The position numbers were made by a program, and so were the translations under genes. The notes under the pieces are model-generated. The model was not told the origin of the DNA, made no database searches, and worked only from the letters and a program-made list of their open reading frames with translations. Source: a virus. Taken from it: 23,638 bases of DNA. The DNA lies in the IMG/VR virus record IMGVR_UViG_3300017989_000445, positions 1-23,638 of that record; one strand, 5' to 3'. How positions within the stretch are numbered: position 1 is the stretch's first letter; each line of letters starts with the position of its first letter. Positions 15,076 through 21,667 of this stretch are shown here, in pieces.

Positions 15076-16485
15076 ATGCCAAGATTTACGCCAAAGAGAC
15101 ACGAACAAATATTGACACAGATGATAGCCAAAGTTGTGTCCAGGTCTCGATTGAGTGATGTCTCGAATACTTCTGTATGGAAGCACGTACTTGCTGCAGC
15201 TGCTAGGCAAGATGATGAGCAATACTACCAGATGACCCTGGTTCTGATGCTGTTCGACCTTAGCAAGTGTAGTGGCAATGACCTCGATGAACGTGCAAAG
15301 GAAATACAACCAGGTACTGTCACAAGAGAGCTGGCAAACAAAGCCACTGGTAATCTCGTATTTTCTCGAGATTCGACAGTAGGCACTGTCAGTATTCCGA
15401 TTGGTACTCAAGTACAAACTGCAGATGGAACAACTTTCACAACAACTGCAGTTGGAGAAATTACTCCTACTAGTCCAGTGCAGATACCAGGCCATACTAC
15501 AGGTCAAGATTCGGGATTGATTCCGGCAATTGCAAACGTAGCAGCTAAAGCAGGAAATGTGGATGAAGATACCATCCAGAAATTCGTAACCAAACCACCA
15601 GGGGTAGATAGTGTTACGAATCCTTCTGCTTTTGCTTTTGGTCTGGATAAAGAGTCTGATGACTCCTTCAGAAACAGACTCATACAGTACGTTTCTAACC
15701 TGGCCAGGGGAACAATCGATGCTTTGGAAGCAGCTGTACTCGGAGCAGAAGATCCAGATACTGGAGCGAAGATACTTTTCGCCAAATGTGTAGAAGACGT
15801 TATCGATAGAGGTGAAGTCACTCTCTATATCGATGATGGCACTGGTTCTGCGATGACCACAGATACCGTTGTAGATGAGAATGTCTGTGAAGGTCTTTCT
15901 GGTCCACCAGCTGATTCTGCAGTAGGTGGTGAAGAGTACTTATCGCTGGATTATAAACCCATCGATGAGAGCACTCTTGTCTTGGAGAGCTCGGTAACTG
16001 GTGTGATGACCAATGGCACTGACTACTACGTGAATGCTGCATCCAGCCAGATAAACTTCACTACTCCATTGGTAACAAGCGAGGTCGTCGAAGCAGACTA
16101 CACCAGGTACACTGGTCTTATCGAATTAGGCCAGAAGATAGTCGATGGAGATCCAAACGATAGAGCAAACTATCCAGGTTATCGAGCAGCTGGAGTAAGA
16201 GTACTGGTCACTACTCCACAAGTGCTGATTCAGGTAATCGAGCTCAGTATCGTAATTTCTGAAGGCTACGAGACATCGGAGATTGAAGACAGTGTAAAGA
16301 ACGTAATCAAAGATTACATCAATACTTTGGGAATTTCTGGCGATGTCATCAGAACAGAGCTCATAAAGAGAATCAAGTCGGTGTCTGGAGTCTACGATTT
16401 CACTTTGACCTTACCAGCGGCAAACGTAGTACTTCTGGATGACCAGATGGCCAGAACAACAGATGCGAATATCACCATTAACTAG
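15076..16485 (+). CDS. Baseplate wedge protein (gp6/gpJ-like)
   Basis: A 469-aa protein; ATG 15076 is preceded by AGAGGT. It follows the baseplate-J pattern: an N-terminal helix MPRFTPKRHEQILTQMIAK, then FDLSKCSGNDLDERAKEI, SRDSTVGTVSIPIGTQVQTA, FTTTAVGEI, and the later ESDDSFRNRLIQYVSNLARGT with DALEAAV. Residues about 295-355 contain an inserted loop domain (NGTDYYVNAASSQINF, then YTRYTG), similar to the small NG...DY fold of the first two genes. The C-terminus has VLVTTPQVLIQVIELSIVIS and a helix-strand end. In the particle the protein forms the inner wedge ring that triggers sheath contraction. The location after the gp25-like domain is classic. Confidence 0.88.
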   Translation: MPRFTPKRHEQILTQMIAKVVSRSRLSDVSNTSVWKHVLAAAARQDDEQYYQMTLVLMLFDLSKCSGNDLDERAKEIQPGTVTRELANKATGNLVFSRDSTVGTVSIPIGTQVQTADGTTFTTTAVGEITPTSPVQIPGHTTGQDSGLIPAIANVAAKAGNVDEDTIQKFVTKPPGVDSVTNPSAFAFGLDKESDDSFRNRLIQYVSNLARGTIDALEAAVLGAEDPDTGAKILFAKCVEDVIDRGEVTLYIDDGTGSAMTTDTVVDENVCEGLSGPPADSAVGGEEYLSLDYKPIDESTLVLESSVTGVMTNGTDYYVNAASSQINFTTPLVTSEVVEADYTRYTGLIELGQKIVDGDPNDRANYPGYRAAGVRVLVTTPQVLIQVIELSIVISEGYETSEIEDSVKNVIKDYINTLGISGDVIRTELIKRIKSVSGVYDFTLTLPAANVVLLDDQMARTTDANITIN

Positions 16486-16493
16486 GAAAGAAG

Positions 16494-16919
16494 ATGGCTT
16501 TTTCAATTAGTTCAGTTTCTCCAGGTCAGATATTAGCCGATGGTGGCCATGCCATCGTAGTGACTGGCTCCTTCGAAGCAGGCCATCAGTATCGAGTGCA
16601 CATGGGTGATTTGGGCACTACAGATGACCCTGCTTGTTATTCTGGAAAGCCAGGGGATGGCAACATAGTCTCTCCTACTCCTTCAGAAGTTGGAGGTAGT
16701 CTCGATACACTGACAGTCTACTCTCCAAGGGTAACTCCAGATTCTTCTGCTTATGACATAGTGGTTATCGATGTGGACACATACGAGGTCCACCTTTTGA
16801 GTGGAGTTATTGAAGCTGTTAAGAAGCAGTTTTTCTCTACGGTGTATTCAATGAAAAGATTGTATGCTCCTAAATTTTATGTAGGACCAAGAACCATTGA
16901 TTTGGAAGAGCCAACATAG
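16494..16919 (+). CDS. Small IPT/TIG-like Ig-domain virion protein
   Basis: A 141-aa protein with AGGAAAGAAG as ribosome binding site. The first 90 residues match an IPT/TIG-type Ig fold: ISSVSPGQILADGGHAIVV (the start of such domains), TGSFEAGHQYRVHMGD, then LTVYSPRVTPDSSAYDIVVI. The last 40 residues are a linker, SMKRLYAPKFYVGPRTIDLE, which may bind a neighbouring protein. It lies among baseplate genes and is likely a minor structural or surface-binding protein. I cannot name a specific role. The following gene opens with another Ig-like domain. Confidence 0.65.
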   Translation: MAFSISSVSPGQILADGGHAIVVTGSFEAGHQYRVHMGDLGTTDDPACYSGKPGDGNIVSPTPSEVGGSLDTLTVYSPRVTPDSSAYDIVVIDVDTYEVHLLSGVIEAVKKQFFSTVYSMKRLYAPKFYVGPRTIDLEEPT

Positions 16920-16928
16920 AGGTAAACC

Positions 16929-17990
16929 ATGCCAGAAATAGTAATAGATGTAGCAGGTGAACCAGCGGGAAGTCCTGGTGTAGCTCGAGAATTTACCTTC
17001 GATAAAATCGATGGAAGTCCACCTTTGGTCACTCTTTCGATAGATGACAATTCCGGTATCACTCAGTGGTTTTGGGAAATACTCTCACAACCAGAAGGTG
17101 CCAGTGCTATCCTTGGTACTCCAACTGCCAGTATTTGCACTTTCACTCCAACTGCCTACAAACCAGGCACGTACCTGATTCGATGTACCTTTAATGCAGG
17201 TGCTTCTTATGCGCGTAATGGAGTAGCCTGGTCCACTAGAAATCTGGCAATTCGTATTCCTGCAGTCGGTGAAGAAGACGAATTCGACACTGATAGGGGA
17301 TGGGATCCAGCTTTATCAAAACTGATTCTTCTCATGGATGCTGGTCTTGGTGGAAACAGGCAAAGAAAAGTACTCGACTATGTGGACAACACTGCAGCTC
17401 CACCTACTGAGAATTCTGGAGATAGATACATACTCGACAATACTGGAGCATCGCATGCAAATTGGGATGGAGCTCCAGCACTATCCATTGTGACTTTCAA
17501 TGGTACTGCTTGGGAATACAGGACACCAGAAGAAGGCATGGTGGCCTATGTCGATGCTCTCAATCGAGATATGGAGTACGTCGATGATGGCACTCCAGCA
17601 TGGGAAGATAGACCACCAGGTGAAGGGTTCTATGACAACACTTTCAACACTGGCTCGATAGCTGGAGCTGGTGGAACTTGGACACAAGAAGTTGCCACTG
17701 GATTGGCCAATGCTTCCACTGGCATATTCCAGATGCTCAAAGTCATAATGACATCTGGCACAAGTACCGATACGGACATCGAGATTTGGGATGATGACCC
17801 TTCAGGTTCTGGTACTGAAATCTATCGAGCAGCTGCAGTGGATTTGGATACTGCAGCCGAACACTTTGACCCGACAAGTTTTTGGGCAGATTTGGTAGTA
17901 GCGGGAACATTTTGGTTGCAAATTGTAAACAATGGTTCTGGAGCAGCTGAATACTCGTATCGAGTACGCTTTAAGAACGATTCAGTATAA
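16929..17990 (+). CDS. Virion protein: Ig-like + DUF2793-like + C-terminal beta domain
   Basis: A 353-aa protein preceded by AGAGGT. Residues about 1-115 look like a PKD/Ig-type fold (VTLSIDD, ITQWFWEILSQPEGASAIL, ATFTPTAYKPGTYLIRCTF-like strands). Residues about 120-205 fit the DUF2793 pattern seen in phage and prophage tail proteins: PPTENSGDRYIL, WDGAPALSIVTFNGTAWEY, PEEGMVAYVDALN. The C-terminal part (residues about 225-353) is beta-rich with FYDNTFNTGSI, TDIEIWDDDPSGSGTEIY, FWADLVVAGTFWLQIVNNG, possibly an adhesion domain. There are no signal peptide or membrane segments. The mosaic build suggests an accessory baseplate or fibre-associated protein that could meet host surfaces. I give no exact function. 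Confidence 0.62.
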   Translation: MPEIVIDVAGEPAGSPGVAREFTFDKIDGSPPLVTLSIDDNSGITQWFWEILSQPEGASAILGTPTASICTFTPTAYKPGTYLIRCTFNAGASYARNGVAWSTRNLAIRIPAVGEEDEFDTDRGWDPALSKLILLMDAGLGGNRQRKVLDYVDNTAAPPTENSGDRYILDNTGASHANWDGAPALSIVTFNGTAWEYRTPEEGMVAYVDALNRDMEYVDDGTPAWEDRPPGEGFYDNTFNTGSIAGAGGTWTQEVATGLANASTGIFQMLKVIMTSGTSTDTDIEIWDDDPSGSGTEIYRAAAVDLDTAAEHFDPTSFWADLVVAGTFWLQIVNNGSGAAEYSYRVRFKNDSV

Positions 17991-18000
17991 GGAGTGAAAA

Positions 18001-18213
18001 ATGTCACTAGGGTTTATAGTAGGAGATACAGTCGATGTCGCTTTTTCAAGTAAGACAATCCAAGGTGAAGTGACACGAATTTCGTCAAAGATAATAGACG
18101 AGGTAGAATGTGGTGTCGTCGAAATCAAAAGGCCAAAGGTCGGTGAAGGGTATACTCATATCGAAATACCAGCAGTTGATGGCACTTTTGATCACATAAC
18201 AAAGGTGGTGTAA
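18001..18213 (+). CDS. Small conserved-looking beta-barrel protein, unknown
   Basis: A 70-aa protein with a strong ribosome binding site (AAGGAG at 17989-17994). The residues GDTVDVAFSSKTIQGEVTRI and GVVEIKRP suggest a small SH3- or KOW-like barrel, but I cannot assign it. It ends one base before the next start, which suggests translational coupling. Its presence among virion genes fits a minor structural or clamp-like protein (inference). Confidence 0.55.
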   Translation: MSLGFIVGDTVDVAFSSKTIQGEVTRISSKIIDEVECGVVEIKRPKVGEGYTHIEIPAVDGTFDHITKVV

Positions 18214-18214
18214 T

Positions 18215-19231
18215 ATGCCTCTACCAACAAAAGTAAAGACATGGAATTTCAGTGCTAATACTGATTGTACTGAGGGTACAGCTGAAAATTCGGCAAAACA
18301 TTCTCTTCACCAATTGAAGGTTGCAATTGCTTCTTTTTCTCAATGGAGTGTTGTGGCTTCCAGTGATTCAGTGGCTGTAAAAAATATCGGAGATGCTTCA
18401 CCAGATTTGTGGTCTGATTGGACCACTGACATTGTAGCTGGTGGAGGTGCACATTCATGGGTAATTTTACAAAACAGTGTTACTAGCGAACAACTCTGTT
18501 TTGATTACAATGGCACTTGGCCCTATCTGGATATTGTTTATTCTGCTACTGGTGCTTTCAATACGGATGGCACTACCTCTTCCAGGCCAACAGATACAGA
18601 ATCGGTTTATATTCAAGATGGCAGGCAGTGGGTGTCAACTGGTGTTGACGGTATGGTTGTAAATGCTCAATGCTCTAGCGATGGAAAAATAACTAGAGCT
18701 TGGATTAATATGACTGACGGTGCCACCAAAGGCAGTCTGTTCTTTGGACTGGAAGAAATGACAGGTGTACCTACTCAATGGAATTCCACAGTACCACGGG
18801 CATTACTAAGAATAGATGGTAGTGTCGGTTATTCTACTACTCCAGCACAACAAGAGCCAAAGCTTTCAAACATCGATGGTACTACAGAAAAAGTCCCAAT
18901 GTATTTGGAAGATGATACTCCTTACGAGGGATGGAATTACGCCTATCTGACAACCGAGTGTTATCACCAATGGACAGGCGATCAAGGCAATCCACTTTAC
19001 GAAGTCAATGCCAACATGGATTGGAATGATGGATACCCGATGACAGCACTTGGTTTGTACAGAACTACTTCACCAAGGCAAGGTGGTATGGGTGCTTTCA
19101 TAGACGTGTATGCAGGACCAGAAAATCATCAGTCCATCACTACCTATCCAGATGACTCGACGTATCTTTGGATAAAAGTTGGTGGTTTGATTCTACCTTG
19201 GAATGGTTCTGTACCAGTGGAGGCACCCTAA
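18215..19231 (+). CDS. Virion structural protein of a widespread phage family
   Basis: A 338-aa protein; AGGTGGTG in the end of the previous gene is the ribosome binding site. The N-terminus follows a pattern I recognise from phage structural proteins: LPTKVKTWNFSANT, then LHQLKVAIASFSQWSVVASS and HSWVILQNSVTSEQLCFDYN. The middle has a repeated strand-turn texture (SRPTDTESVYI, FFGLEEMTGVPT-W), and the end contains short beta strands with YLTTECYHQW and YLWIKVGGLILPWNG. No enzyme motif is visible. Such proteins are reported as head- or tail-surface proteins, but the exact place is unknown to me. The location next to the baseplate accessory genes points to the tail tip or fibres. Confidence 0.55.
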   Translation: MPLPTKVKTWNFSANTDCTEGTAENSAKHSLHQLKVAIASFSQWSVVASSDSVAVKNIGDASPDLWSDWTTDIVAGGGAHSWVILQNSVTSEQLCFDYNGTWPYLDIVYSATGAFNTDGTTSSRPTDTESVYIQDGRQWVSTGVDGMVVNAQCSSDGKITRAWINMTDGATKGSLFFGLEEMTGVPTQWNSTVPRALLRIDGSVGYSTTPAQQEPKLSNIDGTTEKVPMYLEDDTPYEGWNYAYLTTECYHQWTGDQGNPLYEVNANMDWNDGYPMTALGLYRTTSPRQGGMGAFIDVYAGPENHQSITTYPDDSTYLWIKVGGLILPWNGSVPVEAP

Positions 19232-19411
19232 ATGGCTCAAAATAAAGCAGGCAAGGTGAGCAATATTACAATGGGTGCCAGTAGAGGTGGTGCCAAAGAT
19301 CACGGACCAGGTAAAAAAGGTGGAGCAGTTAAAGGACTTGCCGAATCTGCTAGAGGTGGTGGAGCAGTAGTGATTCGAGAGATACCAAGATTGGTAAGAG
19401 AGATACCGTAA
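19232..19411 (+). CDS. 59-aa Gly-rich basic protein
   Basis: The ORF runs from ATG 19232 to TAA 19409-19411. GTGGAGG lies 8 bases upstream, and the ATG follows the previous stop directly (taaATG); its own stop is followed at once by the next ATG. It is 59 aa, rich in Gly and Lys/Arg: MAQNKAGKVSNIT, GASRGG, GPGKKGG, SARGGG, then a C-terminal VVIREIPRLVREIP. The exact fit between two stops and starts makes chance unlikely. The function is unknown; a basic, flexible linker or nucleic-acid-binding piece is possible. Confidence 0.6.
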   Translation: MAQNKAGKVSNITMGASRGGAKDHGPGKKGGAVKGLAESARGGGAVVIREIPRLVREIP

Positions 19412-21658
19412 ATGACTACATACGGCAAAGGCTCATACGGAAAAGTTTTACCTTGGGGTGGCATCACTCATGATGCTCCAGTTATCCCTGTTTCTTCAGC
19501 TGGCAATATCGAGGAGATAGGAATACTCGAATCCACCATTGGAGCGATTGCAGAAGAAGATAACGAAATAGGTGGCTTTACTCTTACTCGCCTTACCAAT
19601 GCACATACAGCTGGAGCCACCACTTTGAATGTCGAATCCACTTTGGACTGGCCTAGTGAAGGCAAAGTGGGATTAGGTGGCATTCTCTATTACTACACTG
19701 GAAAAACAGATACCTCTTTGACTGGCATTACTCACAAGTCAGGTGGCACTTCTACACCAGGTACTGCAATAGACCACATAGTGGATTCTCCAGTAGTCGA
19801 TGTAAGTGGAGAAAGAAGTGCGCTGGAGAGATTACGTAGAGCCATTTGGGTAGACTATGCAGAAGAAGAAGACCTCAATGTCATTGGTCGAAACTATGGT
19901 GTAGATAGACTTCCTATCTTTGGAGATGATGACCAGTTCAGGGAAATCATCAAAAAGATGGCCTATTGTCCAAAAGGCACCATAGAAGGTCTCGAGCTTG
20001 CAATGACTGGTTTGGTAGGAGCTGGCAACTTCGAAATTTACGAAGACCTCATAATGTATAACAACACGGTTTTCGTGAAGATAGATTCTTCAGTTATTAC
20101 CAGTTCTGTATCAGCTGGTAAGGCGTATCTCACTGGTCATCAATGGGGGGGATTAGACGGTACGTTGAACACCATTACTCTATCAGCTGCTCCTATAACC
20201 GTACAAAGTGTGACTTTGAAAGACCTTGGTGAGCTCTTCGATTTTCGAGATGATATTCCTAGCGATGTTCAGTATCCGTATTGGGATGGAGCGACACCAC
20301 AAGATGCATTCAGTTACCAAGGGTCAGTAGCAGAAGGGACTGGTGTAGTGCAGGTAGCTGGCCTGTACACTAAATTCATAAGCAATGCTGCTTCTGGCAC
20401 TGTTTACTATCGAATGGAAGACACCAAAGGAGCTCGAGTAACAGACGAATCGTATGTGGAGTACAGTACTCTTCTGCAGATACCTACTGGAAGTGTCCTA
20501 TCCACTGGCAAACTCTTGCAAGTGGCCATGACCATCGAAGATGGTGCCTACACAGTTAGGGCTGGTATAGATGATGACCGTACTTTTGGATTGTTTGCTA
20601 CTGAAGGTGGAGGTCATCTAGGAAGCACTGTTACTTTGGCACTGGACCAGTTCTACGAGATTACAATCAAGAAGTTTCAAGATGATTTTGTGGAGCTTTG
20701 GATAGATGGCCAATTCGTCGATAGGCAAGATTACAGTGCTTTCACAGTAGCCACAACCAATCATCGAGTAGAGTTTGGACTAATCAGCACCAATGTATCT
20801 GGAGCAGAAGCCTGGTTCAAACAGCTCGGATTGCAGATAATCAATATCCGAGATTACTGGAGTGCTCGAGAAGACGGTACTGGTACTGTTAATTCAGGAA
20901 ATCCAGATAGGTTCACTCTATCTGGCTCTCCTTATGTTTTTGGTGGTTCGGATGTTGGAAAAGGTCTGAGGATTTCTGGCTCAACAGTTAGCAATCCACA
21001 AGGTGGAAATAATAATGGTGATTTTGTAATTGATGCAGTCGTAGGTCCAGCCATTGTGGATCTTGTAGGAGCAGTGAAAGATGGTGCTTCAGTTTCAACA
21101 GCAAATCCTACTCGCATTACTGTGGATGAGCCTAACGTATTTAATTTTCCAGATGACTTGGGAAAGCAGATCGTTATTTCGGGGTCCACATCAGGGAACA
21201 ATGGTACTTACGTTATTAGTAAGTTGCTGCAGCCTGGCACTTATGCTGATTTCGATGCTGACTTCGACACTCCAATGAAAGAGAAGACGAATATCTGTGA
21301 AGTAACAGCGGCAACATTCACAACAGAAACAGGTTTGAATTGGCAACTAAATCCAGTGTTCGTTACGGAATCAGGTTTGGATTGGGTACAAGCAGATGCA
21401 GGCACCTTGTCTGGTGCACAACTTACTTTCAGACAATCCCTTTGGGCAAAAGGATTGACATTGGAGATTGCAGTCAGTGATGTTTTGACTGGACAACTTT
21501 TAACGGACATCGATGTAGGAAACTTAGTTATCGACCCTGGACCACCAGTGCTTTACGAATGGTATCCATTCTACCTGGCAGATCCAGTTGGAGCAATCGC
21601 AGCTTATATAGATACAATTACAGTCGCTGGAGTAATTCCAGAAGTTCTGATGGTATAA
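19412..21658 (+). CDS. gpI-like baseplate wedge protein with lectin-like C-terminal extension
   Basis: A 748-aa protein whose ATG follows the previous stop directly. Residues about 1-215 fit the tail protein I type: IEEIGILESTIGAIAEEDN, an inserted beta segment (AGATTLNVESTLDWPS, then LYYYTGKT), SALERLRRAIWVDYAEEEDL, VIGRNYGVDRLP, FREIIKKMAY-PKGTIEGL. Residues about 290-480 resemble a LamG/concanavalin lectin fold (YYRMED, GSVLSTGKLLQVAMTIEDGA, YEITIKKFQDDFVELWIDGQ, HRVEFGLIST). Residues about 489-545 and 557-608 are two related repeats (NPDRFTL...GKGLRISGS and NPTRITV...GKQIVISGS). The base part joins wedge and fibre; the lectin-like part may bind sugars. The family is normally about 200 aa, so the extension is large. 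It lies several genes after gpJ. Confidence 0.7.
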   Translation: MTTYGKGSYGKVLPWGGITHDAPVIPVSSAGNIEEIGILESTIGAIAEEDNEIGGFTLTRLTNAHTAGATTLNVESTLDWPSEGKVGLGGILYYYTGKTDTSLTGITHKSGGTSTPGTAIDHIVDSPVVDVSGERSALERLRRAIWVDYAEEEDLNVIGRNYGVDRLPIFGDDDQFREIIKKMAYCPKGTIEGLELAMTGLVGAGNFEIYEDLIMYNNTVFVKIDSSVITSSVSAGKAYLTGHQWGGLDGTLNTITLSAAPITVQSVTLKDLGELFDFRDDIPSDVQYPYWDGATPQDAFSYQGSVAEGTGVVQVAGLYTKFISNAASGTVYYRMEDTKGARVTDESYVEYSTLLQIPTGSVLSTGKLLQVAMTIEDGAYTVRAGIDDDRTFGLFATEGGGHLGSTVTLALDQFYEITIKKFQDDFVELWIDGQFVDRQDYSAFTVATTNHRVEFGLISTNVSGAEAWFKQLGLQIINIRDYWSAREDGTGTVNSGNPDRFTLSGSPYVFGGSDVGKGLRISGSTVSNPQGGNNNGDFVIDAVVGPAIVDLVGAVKDGASVSTANPTRITVDEPNVFNFPDDLGKQIVISGSTSGNNGTYVISKLLQPGTYADFDADFDTPMKEKTNICEVTAATFTTETGLNWQLNPVFVTESGLDWVQADAGTLSGAQLTFRQSLWAKGLTLEIAVSDVLTGQLLTDIDVGNLVIDPGPPVLYEWYPFYLADPVGAIAAYIDTITVAGVIPEVLMV

Positions 21659-21667
21659 GGAGAAGCC

